From Solidesulfovibrio alcoholivorans DSM 5433 (GTDB lineage: Bacteria > Desulfobacterota > Desulfovibrionia > Desulfovibrionales > Desulfovibrionaceae), in the NCBI RefSeq assembly GCF_000702665.1, contig NZ_JNJA01000010.1:1-64000 (forward strand): DNA of 64,000 nucleotides, in the 5' to 3' direction. Made by a program: the position numbers and the translations under genes. Below, one piece after another: positions 1 to 7,415 of this stretch. The stretch's first letter is position 1. Every line of letters begins with the position of its first letter. The notes under the pieces were generated by a model, which saw only the letters and a program-made list of their open reading frames with translations, ran no database searches and had not been told where the DNA came from.

Positions 1-219
1 TTTATCTTCCTCCAGCCGACGTTCCAGGGACGCAATAAATGCTCCAAGCATAGGGCGTGGCTGCACACGACGTTCGTAATGCAGTTCTGTCAGGTCGCCC
101 CGCAGGATTTTCCGTACCGTGTTTTTGGAAAGGCGCAGTTCTCTGGCAATCTGCTTGATCGGCTTTTCTTGCCGCATCGCGGCCAGCCGGACCTTCCTGA
201 TCGTTTCCACTATCAGCAT
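1..219 (-). CDS. istA: IS21-family transposase IstA, N-terminal 73 residues (partial)
   Basis: N-terminus of the IS21 transposase. The product would bind the element's ends and carry out transposition with IstB. Visible residues contain the opening VETIRKVRLAAMRQEKP and a helix-turn-helix (IKQIARELRLSKNTVRKIL), followed by the LHYERR segment common in this transposase group. The DDE catalytic domain lies beyond the window. The ATG at 219 is chosen because relatives start MLxVETI. A GTG nine bases further in (210) is better spaced from the GAGAGGAG ribosome site and is a real alternative. The frame is open to base 1. Confidence 0.8.
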   Translation of the reverse strand, partial: MLIVETIRKVRLAAMRQEKPIKQIARELRLSKNTVRKILRGDLTELHYERRVQPRPMLGAFIASLERRLEEDK

Positions 220-338
220 CTCCTCTCGCTGCCCCTCCCGTCTCCGATGATCGAAGACATCTAAGGGGGCTGCCGAGGGGGTCAATTTTGGACGCTGATT
301 TCATCCAAAGAGGGGTCAATATTCCATGCTGATCAACA
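1..338 (-). mobile_element. IS21-family insertion sequence, left part cut by window edge
   Basis: The start of an IS21-family element reading leftward off the window. Its outer end is placed near 338, where the minus strand begins TGTTGATCAGCATGG, a typical IS21 TG end. Just inside are two copies of a short repeat reading ATTGACCCC on the minus strand (near 311-325 and 280-292), matching the multiple terminal repeats that IS21 transposases bind. The first transposase gene begins at 219. The second gene (istB) and the other end lie outside the window. The exact last base of the element is uncertain by a few bases because the target duplication cannot be seen. Confidence 0.75.
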
Positions 339-443
339 GCGATAGCATTCAGCTAGATATTCATCATCAGGAAACATTATCTTTTCCATGACTTCTGCCC
401 AAGCATCATCTTGACTTTTGTCTTGTATGTCTAGGTCAGGCAC
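333..443 (-). pseudogene. small gene truncated by the IS21 insertion
   Basis: A GTG-started reading frame with a good ribosome site (AAGGGGG seven bases upstream) runs 36 codons and ends at a TGA supplied by the IS21 end itself (TGTTGA). The peptide is acidic, beginning MPDLDIQDKSQDDAWAEV, and has no recognised domain. Because the frame stays open right up to the insertion point, it is most simply the first part of a longer gene interrupted by the element. It could instead be a chance frame. The rest of the gene would lie left of the IS. Confidence 0.4.
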
Positions 444-550
444 AACAAGCCCCCTTCAGCTTATCCCTTGAAGAATCCAGGGCCAGCCGCCAAGGGAAGC
501 GGCTTTTCGCCGGTGATGATCAGTCGCCGGCTAGACCCTGGAAGAATCGA

Positions 551-859
551 CTACCGGCAATCCCGGCCGGGTTCCCGCAGGACGCGGCGCACCACATCCG
601 GTTCGCGGTCAATGACGAGCAGGTACGCCCTTGCCGGGCCTTCCGGGTTGCGGGATTTCTGCTCCCAGTGCCGAAGCGTGGCGAGCTTGAAGCCGAAGAC
701 ACGGGCAAACTCCGCCTGGGTCATCTGGAGCTTTTCCCGGATGCGTCGCACGTCCACCGTTTCGGGGATATGAACGGCGAAGTCCTCTTCGGGTATCTCA
801 CCTCGGGCAATGGCCAGGGCCTCCCGTGCGCCCTGAAGAATACGGCTACCCTCTCCCAT
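551..859 (-). CDS. HigA-type antitoxin, XRE helix-turn-helix
   Basis: 102-residue DNA-binding antitoxin partner of the toxin upstream. It should neutralise the toxin and repress the shared promoter. Residues 37-90 form a Cro/CI helix-turn-helix ([20 protein letters not shown], then LATLRHWEQ), the pattern of HigA antitoxins of toxin-first pairs. Its start overlaps the end of the toxin gene by 14 bases, so the two are co-translated. It lies in the integrated island between the IS21 element and the integrase, a usual place for such a stabilising module. A plain phage-type repressor is less likely given the toxin partner. Confidence 0.8.
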   Translation of the reverse strand: MGEGSRILQGAREALAIARGEIPEEDFAVHIPETVDVRRIREKLQMTQAEFARVFGFKLATLRHWEQKSRNPEGPARAYLLVIDREPDVVRRVLREPGRDCR

Positions 860-1211
860 GCTTGGTTCCTTCTCGATATTCCTGGACGATCCGGGGAAGG
901 ATCGCCCGAAGTTCGTTGCGTTCAGCCATGCTCAGGTTCGCCTTCTCGTTTTTGGCGAACAGGGCCAAGGCGAAAAGCGGGATGCTGAGATCGTGAAAAT
1001 AGTACACGACACGATAAGCCCCGCTCTTACCCTTCCCTTCCCCGGCAAAGCGGACCTTGCGCACCCCGCCCGTGCCTTCCATGAGCACGCCGGCCGAAGG
1101 ATTCGCGGCCAGAAAATTGACGAGGCTCCGGTGCTCTTCCTCAGACAGCCCGACCCGTTTGACGTCCCTCAAAAACGTGGGCGTCTCGATCACTGTGAGC
1201 AGCTTCGTCAT
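846..1211 (-). CDS. RelE/HigB-family toxin
   Basis: 121-residue toxin of the RelE/HigB superfamily (PF06296 type), expected to be a ribosome-dependent mRNA endonuclease in the cytoplasm. The signature block [19 protein letters not shown] is followed by the YYFHD strand and the [10 protein letters not shown] segment usual near the C-terminus of this group. It is the first gene of the pair; the antitoxin overlaps its 3' end. Length is typical (about 110-120). The toxin-first order fits higBA rather than relBE. Function is by family only; no catalytic test is possible from the sequence. Confidence 0.82.
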   Translation of the reverse strand: MTKLLTVIETPTFLRDVKRVGLSEEEHRSLVNFLAANPSAGVLMEGTGGVRKVRFAGEGKGKSGAYRVVYYFHDLSIPLFALALFAKNEKANLSMAERNELRAILPRIVQEYREGTKHGRG

Positions 1212-1265
1212 AACAGAAGTAATCCAATGGCGTACAAAGTCAATGTGGGCGCTGGCGAGGCGGGG

Positions 1266-2426
1266 CTATTTCACGCCACGCAGCTTTTGGGGCTCCGATT
1301 GGATTCCATTCATGATATCCCCGGCGACATCCGCCGCCCGCTTGAGCGCTTCGTCGGCCAAATGCGCATATCGTTGTGTCATTTTAGGGCTTTTGTGAGT
1401 CATGAGCTTTTGCAGGGTATAAAGATCGACCTTCCCCGATGAGGCCAGAAGGGACGCGTAGGTGTGCCGCAGGCCATGCAGCGGGCGGAAATCCTCGGGC
1501 AAGCCCGCCCGCTGCTTCACCCGATCCACCATGCGGCGTACGTCAGTCCGTTGCCCGCCCCCGCGCCCGGGGAAGACATATGGGCTCTCTGTGCGCGGAT
1601 GATTTTCCAGCACCTGCCGGGCCGGGTCGCTCATGGGGATTTTCTGGTCCCGACCGCCTTTCGGGTCGCGCAGGGTGATGAAGCCTTGCAGGAAATCCAC
1701 GTCCTCCCATTGGAGCTTGAAAAGTTCGCCCCGGCGCATCCCCGTGAAAAGCGCCAATCGCATCATATCGGCCACGTCGATATTGGTTTCTTCGTCCAGG
1801 GCGGCCAACAGACGGGAGAGCTCGTCCGGGGTCAGGCTTTCCATCTTCTCATTGTCCACTTTGGGCAGATCGATGGAGAGCCGTCCGGGGTCGGGGTTCG
1901 AGCAAAGGCCCTGCTTGACGCCGTAGGCGATGATTCGCTTGAGCAGGGCAAGGACAGATTTCACCGTCTGCGGAGCCTTGGTCTTGGCGAGCTTGGAACG
2001 CAACCGGGTAACGTCCAGGGTAATGATATCATCCGGGGTCTTGTCACCAAAAGCGGGAGCAAGGTGCAGATGAAAGCGACCGTCGTCGGTACGAAGGCCC
2101 TTCCCTTCCTGGCGATGGCTTTTGTACTCGTCCCAGATACGGGTGAGGGTCCAGCGGTTGGCCTCAGCATCCTTGGCGGCCTGGATGGCATCCCGACGGC
2201 CCTGATTCGAGAGCGCCTTGCCTTCGATGCGCTCCGCCCTGATCCGCGCCGCTTTGGCCGGGGTCATGTTGTCCTGAACCGCCCTGCCGGCCTTTTCCTC
2301 GACGAGCTTTCCATCGCGGCGGTAGCGGATAAAATAGATGCGTTCGGGCTTGCCCGAGGCCACGGCCGTACCCATGATGAATGTGACACCCGGGTAATCG
2401 GTCTTGAAGCGTTCCTGCTTCGGCAT
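1266..2426 (-). CDS. Tyrosine recombinase/integrase of the island
   Basis: 386-residue phage-type integrase that should catalyse site-specific insertion and excision of the element at the adjacent tRNA-Asp site. An N-terminal arm-binding region (about 1-90) is followed by a SAM-like core-binding domain (about 90-180) and a catalytic domain. The catalytic set is visible: Arg in TGMRRGEL, HGLRHTYAS (His-X-X-Arg), His in LMTHKSPKMT and the nucleophile Tyr in QRYAHL. The start at 2426 is chosen because GGAG sits seven bases upstream; an in-frame ATG at 2438 lacks such a site. It reads away from the attachment site only about 180 bases to its right, the classic layout of a tRNA-targeting island. 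Confidence 0.9.
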   Translation of the reverse strand: MPKQERFKTDYPGVTFIMGTAVASGKPERIYFIRYRRDGKLVEEKAGRAVQDNMTPAKAARIRAERIEGKALSNQGRRDAIQAAKDAEANRWTLTRIWDEYKSHRQEGKGLRTDDGRFHLHLAPAFGDKTPDDIITLDVTRLRSKLAKTKAPQTVKSVLALLKRIIAYGVKQGLCSNPDPGRLSIDLPKVDNEKMESLTPDELSRLLAALDEETNIDVADMMRLALFTGMRRGELFKLQWEDVDFLQGFITLRDPKGGRDQKIPMSDPARQVLENHPRTESPYVFPGRGGGQRTDVRRMVDRVKQRAGLPEDFRPLHGLRHTYASLLASSGKVDLYTLQKLMTHKSPKMTQRYAHLADEALKRAADVAGDIMNGIQSEPQKLRGVK

Positions 2427-2604
2427 GGTGAGCTCCATGGTCGGAGGGCTTTGGCGGAAGGTCGGAGGGATGCGTCCCCCACACTATCCCCCACACCTGA
2501 AGTCAAAATAGATGGCTTTCGGTAGAAGTCGATACGAAAAGACATCTTGAAAAAGCCATTAAAATAGCAGGATATAAAACTTTGTACGAACCAGTAACAA
2601 CCGA

Positions 2605-2659
2605 GCCCGCCGGCCTGTCACGTCGGAGGGCGCGAGTTCAAGTCTCGTCGGCCCCGCCA
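2605..2659 (+). other. Attachment site: duplicated 3' half of tRNA-Asp (GTC)
   Basis: A tRNA fragment without its 5' half. The anticodon arm is intact (stem CCGGC/GTCGG around loop CTGTCAC, anticodon GTC at 2617-2619), followed by a variable region, a T arm (GCGAG, loop TTCAAGT, CTCGT) and the 3' acceptor strand CGGCCCC-G-CCA ending at 2659. Upstream sequence does not form a D arm or the matching acceptor strand GGGGCCG. This is what is left at one end when an element integrates into the 3' part of a tRNA gene; the rebuilt full tRNA-Asp should lie at the other, unseen end of the island. Confidence 0.8.
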
Positions 2660-2668
2660 GGAAATCCA

Positions 2669-2702
2669 GGGAGTCAGATGCAAATCTGATTCCCTTTTTT
2701 CT
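2669..2702 (+). terminator. Rho-independent terminator, originally of tRNA-Asp
   Basis: An 11-bp stem (GGGAGTCAGAT with ATCTGATTCCC, one G-T pair) with a four-base GCAA loop, followed by eight or more T. It begins ten bases after the CCA end of the tRNA fragment, so it is probably the native terminator of the tRNA-Asp gene, now separated from its promoter by the island. Confidence 0.85.
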
Positions 2703-2812
2703 TTTGGCGCAGGGTATTCCCAGCGCCATCCCCGGCACACAAAATCGCGAAAGGCCCAGGAGAACCGGACAAAACACACCGCGTTCATTTTTTTTATTTT
2801 TACCTGTTCGCC

Positions 2813-2840
2813 TTTACATTTTCAGGGCTGTGCGTATATT
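2813..2840 (+). promoter_or_regulatory. Sigma-70-like promoter of the RRM gene
   Basis: TTTACA (2813-2818) and TATATT (2835-2840) separated by 16 bases, in an AT-rich stretch about 105 bases before the TTG start of the RNA-binding protein. Good match to the housekeeping consensus; not shown experimentally. Confidence 0.55.
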
Positions 2841-2945
2841 GTAATTCTGTCTTTAAACGAGCATACTTTTTTGGATCTTGGACGTCTCCCGGTGCACAGC
2901 TCCAAGCAATGCGAAAAAACATGCCCAAAACGGGAGCGAGAAACC

Positions 2946-3230
2946 TTGTCCAAGAAACTTTATGTCGGAAACCTGTCCTTTAATTCCACCGAAGAAGACA
3001 TCCGTACCCAGTTCTCCACTTTCGGGGAAGTCATCAGTGTAAACCTCATCACCGACAGGGAAACCGGACGCCTTCGTGGCTTCGGCTTCGTCGAGATGGA
3101 CGAGGAAGGCGCTCGGGCCGCCATTCAGGGTATGGATGGCAAGGATTTTGGTGGGCGGAATCTGAAAGTCAACGAGGCCGAAGACAAACCCCGTTCCGGC
3201 GGCGGTGGCCGCGGAGATCGCCGCTGGTAG
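2946..3230 (+). CDS. RNA-recognition-motif (RRM) single-domain RNA-binding protein
   Basis: 94-residue cytoplasmic protein that should bind single-stranded RNA. Residues 3-75 form one RRM, with RNP2 (LYVGNLSF) near the start and RNP1 (RGFGFVEM) in the middle. The tail is Gly/Arg-rich (SGGGGRGDRRW), as in cyanobacterial and deltaproteobacterial Rbp proteins and eukaryotic glycine-rich RRM proteins. The TTG at 2946 is chosen because GGGAG lies eight bases upstream and the RRM begins right after it; an in-frame upstream extension has no ribosome site. It has its own promoter (2813) and terminator (3258). The RNA targets are unknown; related proteins are linked to cold or stress response. Confidence 0.88.
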   Translation: MSKKLYVGNLSFNSTEEDIRTQFSTFGEVISVNLITDRETGRLRGFGFVEMDEEGARAAIQGMDGKDFGGRNLKVNEAEDKPRSGGGGRGDRRW

Positions 3231-3257
3231 GCCGAAAGCCCCAGCGCATATCCCGAA

Positions 3258-3296
3258 AAGAAAGGGTCAGGACTGGTTCCTGGCCCTTTCTTTTTG
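3258..3296 (+). terminator. Rho-independent terminator after the RRM gene
   Basis: A stem of AGAAAGGG plus CAGGA against TCCTG plus CCCTTTCT, short loop, then TTTTT. It lies 27 bases after the RRM stop codon. The A-rich 5' side means it could also work on the other strand. Confidence 0.8.
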
Positions 3297-3510
3297 AGAA
3301 CGGCTCGTCGAAAAAGGGGAGACCTTGGCCGGCCGGAGTCCCGGCGGCCCCCGCTTGCGGCAGCCCGTTTTCCCAGGGACCGGGGATGCCGCATCCGGTC
3401 CGTCCCGCCGGCTTTCCCATCGCCCTTGCGCGGTGGCGACGCGGGACGCGCCAGACCCAGGCCGAGCATATCCGCAACGGACCGTAACGGACCGGGTTCA
3501 AAGGAGCATC

Positions 3511-3753
3511 ATGAAAATCGGGGCCACGAAACAGCCGTGCGTCGCGGACAAAATGGCCGAGGCGAAAGAATTGTGCCTGACCCGCCTCCGAGCCGTGCCC
3601 CGGGAAAAACGGGACGCCGTCGCCGACGCGATCCTCGCCCTGGCCGAGCCGGAGTGGTGGGACCGAAGACAAAAAGGTTCGGATGTTTTTCTGCTCATCC
3701 TTGAGTCGCGCAAGGCGGAAACAATACGAATCATTCAAGACGCCTCCAAGTAG
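3511..3753 (+). CDS. Small hypothetical protein, 80 residues
   Basis: Not recognised. An ATG at 3511 follows a strong AAGGAG ribosome site; upstream in-frame sequence is arginine/proline-rich and looks non-coding, so this start is preferred. The peptide (MKIGATKQPCVADKMAEAKE...) is soluble, mostly helical in appearance and rich in Lys, Arg and Glu, with a WWDRR stretch in the middle and no signal peptide or membrane segment. It stands alone between the RRM gene's terminator and a small membrane protein on the same strand. Function cannot be said. Confidence 0.55.
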   Translation: MKIGATKQPCVADKMAEAKELCLTRLRAVPREKRDAVADAILALAEPEWWDRRQKGSDVFLLILESRKAETIRIIQDASK

Positions 3754-3827
3754 CCCCACGGGTTGCAGCCGCGCTGTCGCTTCCCCTCCCGGGATGACAT
3801 GTGCCCCTGTCCCTGGTATTTGGGATC

Positions 3828-3998
3828 ATGGAATGGATCTTCATCAGCTTTGCCGTGGGGCTCATTGCCGTACTGGCCATCTTCGCGACAGCGGCCAATA
3901 ACAATGACGGCGCGACCGTCCCCGGCCATTTCGATTTCGACAAATACAAATCCCGGGAAATCTCCAAGCGCGGCCTGTTCGCCAAGACGAAGTGGTGA
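3828..3998 (+). CDS. Small single-span membrane protein, 56 residues
   Basis: Not recognised by family. Residues 2-22 (WIFISFAVGLIAVLAIFATA) make one hydrophobic helix, followed by a short polar tail with FDFDKYKSREISKRGLF. The ATG at 3828 is chosen because GGGATC precedes it and the helix begins immediately; a start nine codons earlier is possible. Positive residues lie after the helix, so the C-terminus is probably cytoplasmic. It sits 118 bases before the exported transglutaminase-like protein on the same strand and could share its transcript. Confidence 0.55.
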   Translation: MEWIFISFAVGLIAVLAIFATAANNNDGATVPGHFDFDKYKSREISKRGLFAKTKW

Positions 3999-4116
3999 TG
4001 CCGCTCGCCAGCGACAAACGGCTCTTCGTTTCTCATCAGCGCGTTCAGCCACCCGGCTGACCGGTTTCCTCAGGGCCGGAACGTGCCCTAACCAGGCGAT
4101 ACAGGGAGGTTCCCCC

Positions 4117-5349
4117 ATGCCCCCGTGCCCGTACAGAAGGACAGCGCTTCGTCCCTGGACGCGTTTTGCCGCAAACGCCATCGCCTTGTGCGGCTTGCTC
4201 GTACTGGCCGCATCGCTGGCCGTGCCCACGCTTGCCGCCCCGCCCGCCAACGAAGCGGCCAAGCCGTCCGGGACAGCCGCATGGTCGTTCGACAAGGTCG
4301 GGCTCAAGGGCGTGCTCTATCCCTCGCTGATGCTGAACATCGCCAAGATGAAGCTGGACATGCAGCACAACGACGACGAATTGGGGGACCGCAACGGCCT
4401 GTTCGGCGTCAAAGTGACCGCACCCCGCGCCGGAGCCAAGGCGGTCGTGGAGATGCGCGCCTCCTCGCCGCTGGTGAACCCAGGCCGGGCGGAAGCGACG
4501 CTTTCCCGCAGCGGCAAGGCCTATCACATCTATCCCTTTCTCACCTTCGCCGATCCGATCACCCTGGTGAAACAGCCTGTGCGGATGACCATGACCGCCA
4601 CCTTGTGGCTGGACGGCGTACCGCAAGGAGAACGCAGCGCCCAGGTCACCATCGCCTCGGCCAACGACTGCGTGCACAGCTTCGAGGACGACGACGAGTA
4701 CTACGACACGGATTGGCTCTACGCCGCCTATGTCAACGAGAACCATCCGGTGGTGCAGCAGATTTTGCGGGAGGCCCTGGCTACGGGAGAGGTTGCGTCA
4801 TTTTCGGGTTACCAGACGGATGCCGTGGGGGTGCGCAAACAGGTGAAGGCGGTCTGGCAGGCGTTGCGCCGGCGCGGCATCCGCTATTCGAGCATCAAAA
4901 CGCCCTCGGTCAAACCCAAGGATGTCGGCGTGCAGCACGTACGTTTCATCAGCGAGGCCCTCGCCGGCGGGCAGGCCAATTGCGTGGAAGGCAGTTGCCT
5001 GCTGGCTTCGATCTTCTACAAGATAGGCCTGGAAACGGCGCTGGTTTCGCTGCCCGAACACATGCTCGTCGGCGTCGCGCTCGATCCCGGCGGCAGGCGG
5101 CAATTGTACCTGGAAACCACCATGCTCGACGATTCCACCTTCGAGGAAGCCCTGGAATCCGGCGAGGAGCAGGTCGCCGAGGCCAACGAAAAGGCACGCA
5201 AGGCCGCGGCGCGGAAAAAAGCAAGCAAGGAGGATGACGACGAGGACGAAGCGCCGAACATCATCTCCATACGCGAGATGCGCAAAGCCGGAGTGCTGGC
5301 GATCCCGGACCGCGACGCGTCGCGCCAGCAGTTCTTCCAGGTCAAATGA
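4117..5349 (+). CDS. Exported protein with transglutaminase-like domain
   Basis: 410-residue protein with a signal peptide (positively charged start, hydrophobic core around ALCGLLVLAASLAVPTLA, cleavage near TLAAPP). The C-terminal half has a likely transglutaminase/protease-like core: Cys in GGQANCVEGSCLLASIFYKI, then His in SLPEHMLVGVAL and an acidic strand (LYLETT), the order expected of the Cys-His-Asp triad. A low-complexity Lys/Glu/Asp segment (KKASKEDDDEDE) follows at about residue 370. The ATG follows GGGAGG. In bacteria such periplasmic proteins often process or cross-link other proteins; the substrate here is unknown. The N-terminal half is unrecognised. Confidence 0.65.
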   Translation: MPPCPYRRTALRPWTRFAANAIALCGLLVLAASLAVPTLAAPPANEAAKPSGTAAWSFDKVGLKGVLYPSLMLNIAKMKLDMQHNDDELGDRNGLFGVKVTAPRAGAKAVVEMRASSPLVNPGRAEATLSRSGKAYHIYPFLTFADPITLVKQPVRMTMTATLWLDGVPQGERSAQVTIASANDCVHSFEDDDEYYDTDWLYAAYVNENHPVVQQILREALATGEVASFSGYQTDAVGVRKQVKAVWQALRRRGIRYSSIKTPSVKPKDVGVQHVRFISEALAGGQANCVEGSCLLASIFYKIGLETALVSLPEHMLVGVALDPGGRRQLYLETTMLDDSTFEEALESGEEQVAEANEKARKAAARKKASKEDDDEDEAPNIISIREMRKAGVLAIPDRDASRQQFFQVK

Positions 5350-5443
5350 CCCGGGCGCGGATTGCAGATTGTTCAGGATGCCTTGTCCAGGCGCTGCCAG
5401 CGCATTATACGGGCGGGCGAGACGACAGCACTGGAGGCATGCT

Positions 5444-5746
5444 ATGGGATTGTTCGAGCCGATTCACTTTGTCGTCATCCTCGCAATCGCCCTCGTCATC
5501 TTTGGCCCGGGCAAGATCGGCGACCTTGGCGCGACCCTCGGCCGGTCGATCCGGGATTTCAAAAGAGCCATGAACGAGGAGACGCCCGCTCCCTCCCCCG
5601 CCATACAAACGGCAACGCTCCAGGCCGCACCCGCCGCACAGGAGGGGGCAAACGCCGTCCCACCCGAGTCCCAGGCCTCTGTGCAGCCGCATGCAGCGCC
5701 GACAGGCGCTGCGGCGAAGTCTCCCGACGTACCGGCGTCCGCATGA
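5444..5746 (+). CDS. tatA: Twin-arginine translocase subunit TatA
   Basis: 100-residue TatA/E protein, the pore-forming subunit that carries folded twin-arginine substrates across the inner membrane together with TatC (49205-50290 here). It has a single N-terminal helix (PIHFVVILAIALVIFGPGKI), the FGPGK hinge, then an amphipathic helix (LGATLGRSIRDFKRAMNEE) and a disordered Pro/Ala/Gln tail. A GGAGG ribosome site precedes the ATG at 5444. tatA and tatC are about 44 kb apart rather than in one operon. Whether it acts as TatA or a TatB-like form cannot be told by sequence alone. Confidence 0.9.
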   Translation: MGLFEPIHFVVILAIALVIFGPGKIGDLGATLGRSIRDFKRAMNEETPAPSPAIQTATLQAAPAAQEGANAVPPESQASVQPHAAPTGAAAKSPDVPASA

Positions 5747-6064
5747 CGTTTCCCGTAATCTGACGCCACCCGCCGGCCGCAAAAAGGGATCGGACGCCGC
5801 CTTGCCGCCGGCACAGGCGCGTCCTTCCCGGCGGCCGTTGCGGGCATGCGCCAGGTGCCGCTCACGCCCGCCGCCCGGACGCAGGCCGTCGAGGCCGGCC
5901 CGGCCGCATTGCCTTTGCGGCGATTATGCTCTAGCCAGGGAACCTGCTTAAAAGAAAAACATTTCCTGCGCGGGCGCAACGACCGGTCCGTGGCGGCCCG
6001 CCGCAGCGGCCAGGGAACGCCGAGCCGTACGGCTCCCCGGGACCCGGCGGGGAGGAGGCATCGC
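5747..6064. other. Intergenic region, no feature recognised
   Basis: 318 bases between tatA and the dehydrogenase gene. GC-rich throughout apart from a short AT-richer stretch near 5930-5970. I see no gene, no clear terminator with a T run, and no riboswitch. A promoter for the downstream gene probably lies near 5925-5970 (TTATGCTC region) but is not clear enough to place. Confidence 0.4.
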
Positions 6065-7300
6065 ATGCACGGACGCGTCCTGCTGCTCGGCGCGGGCGGC
6101 ACAGGGGCCATGGCGGCGCGCGCCCTTTCCCACTTCGACGCCGTCACCGGACTGGTCGTGGCCGACCCCGACCGCAACGCCGCCGCGCGCACGGCGCTGG
6201 CCTGTCGTGCCGACGCCGAGGCCACGGTCGTGGATGCCACGGACCACGCGGCGCTCGTCGGCCTCATGGGCCGGGCCGACGTGGTCCTCAACTGCCTGTC
6301 CCCCGCCTCGCGCTTCGGCCTGCCGGTCCTTCACGCCGCCATCGAGGCGGGCACGGACGTCCTCGACCTCTGCGACGACCCGGACGCCGCCTGCGACATG
6401 CTGGACTGCGACGCCGAAGCCAGGCGCGCGGGCGTGACCGCCGTGGTCGGCATGGGCGCAAGCCCCGGCGTCAGCGGCATGCTCGCGGCCTGCGTCGTCT
6501 CGCGCCTGGACGCGGTGGAGCGCCTCGTCGTCGGCTGGAACATCGAGGAAGCGGCGAACGCCCCGCTCCCCTTTGCCGCGGACGCGGCGTATTGGATCAC
6601 GCAGTGCACGGGCGCGATCCCGGAATGCCGCGACGGCGCGCTGGCCGAGGGCGCGCCCCTGTCCGACCTCCCCATCGCCTACCCCGGCCGGGGCAGGCGC
6701 GTCCTTTACAGCGTTGGCCATCCCGAGGCCGTGACCTTCCATTATTCCTGGCCCGAGGTGCGCGAGGCGCGTTGCGGCCTGGTCATGCCCGCGGCCTGGA
6801 TCGGCCCGTTGCGCAAGCTGCGCGAGGAGGTGGACGCGGGCGCGATGCCCGTGGAGCAGGCGGGGAGAAAGCTCGCCGCGTTGGCGACGGGAGACGGCTG
6901 GATCGAGGACATGGTCGCGTCGCTGGCGCACCTCGTGGACGGCCCCCGGCTGCCGCGATGCTTCGTCCTCGGCGAGGGAGTACGGGACGGCGAAAAGCGC
7001 ACCGTGGCCGCGTCGCTTGCGGCCACGCCGCCGGATGCGGCGTCCCTGGCCGGCGTGCCGCTGGCGCTCGGGGCGCTGCTGCACCTGCGCGGCCAGACCC
7101 CGGGACCGGGCGTCATGGCCCCGGAGCGGGCGTTCGAGCCCGAAGCCTTCTTTCGGCTGTTCGCGCCTTACTGCACGTTGCCCGGCCCCTGCCCGGCCAA
7201 CCGGCTCATCGCCATGGCCGAGGCCGAAACGGCGCAAGAAGCGACGCATAACCAACGAGACGAACAAAAGAAATTTTCCCTCACCGCCTCGTCCCGATAA
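6065..7300 (+). CDS. Saccharopine dehydrogenase-like NAD(P)-binding protein
   Basis: 411-residue cytoplasmic oxidoreductase of the saccharopine dehydrogenase family. The N-terminus is a Rossmann fold with the dinucleotide motif LLLGAGGTGAMAARAL, then an Asp-ending strand (VVADPDR). Around residues 75-130 are the VLNCLSPASRFG and TDVLDLCDD segments typical of this family, and GMGASPGVSGML follows. The GGGAGGAGG ribosome site sits eight bases before the ATG. The true substrate is unknown; relatives include lysine pathway enzymes and carboxynorspermidine synthase. The last 20 residues are polar and poorly conserved in appearance. It is followed by a hairpin repeat at 7329. Confidence 0.75.
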   Translation: MHGRVLLLGAGGTGAMAARALSHFDAVTGLVVADPDRNAAARTALACRADAEATVVDATDHAALVGLMGRADVVLNCLSPASRFGLPVLHAAIEAGTDVLDLCDDPDAACDMLDCDAEARRAGVTAVVGMGASPGVSGMLAACVVSRLDAVERLVVGWNIEEAANAPLPFAADAAYWITQCTGAIPECRDGALAEGAPLSDLPIAYPGRGRRVLYSVGHPEAVTFHYSWPEVREARCGLVMPAAWIGPLRKLREEVDAGAMPVEQAGRKLAALATGDGWIEDMVASLAHLVDGPRLPRCFVLGEGVRDGEKRTVAASLAATPPDAASLAGVPLALGALLHLRGQTPGPGVMAPERAFEPEAFFRLFAPYCTLPGPCPANRLIAMAEAETAQEATHNQRDEQKKFSLTASSR

Positions 7301-7328
7301 CAGAACGCCCGTCCGGCCTGCCCCGTCG

Positions 7329-7373
7329 GGGAGGTCCAGGAGGGGATCATCCCCTCCTGGCCGCCGGGGGCAT
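7329..7373. repeat. Dispersed terminator-like hairpin repeat, copy 1
   Basis: On the minus strand: a constant arm (TGCC, CCC/CCGGCGGCC) followed by a perfect stem of CCAGGAGGGG against CCCCTCCTGG with an ATGATCC-type loop. Near-identical copies occur at 16341-16386 and 51703-51747. In each case a purine-rich stretch on the minus strand separates it from the stop codon of a minus-strand gene (here queC, 43 bases away). It probably serves as the terminator for queC and, being convergent, for the plus-strand gene before it. Confidence 0.8.
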
Positions 7374-7415
7374 CTTCATCTCCTCTCCCCCTGCTCTCCC
7401 TACTCCCCCTCTCCT

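Noticed and set aside
3763..4116. In-frame extension of the transglutaminase-like protein upstream
   Set aside because: The stretch overlaps the small membrane protein and reads as poor-composition sequence; a clear signal peptide and GGGAGG ribosome site place the start at 4117.
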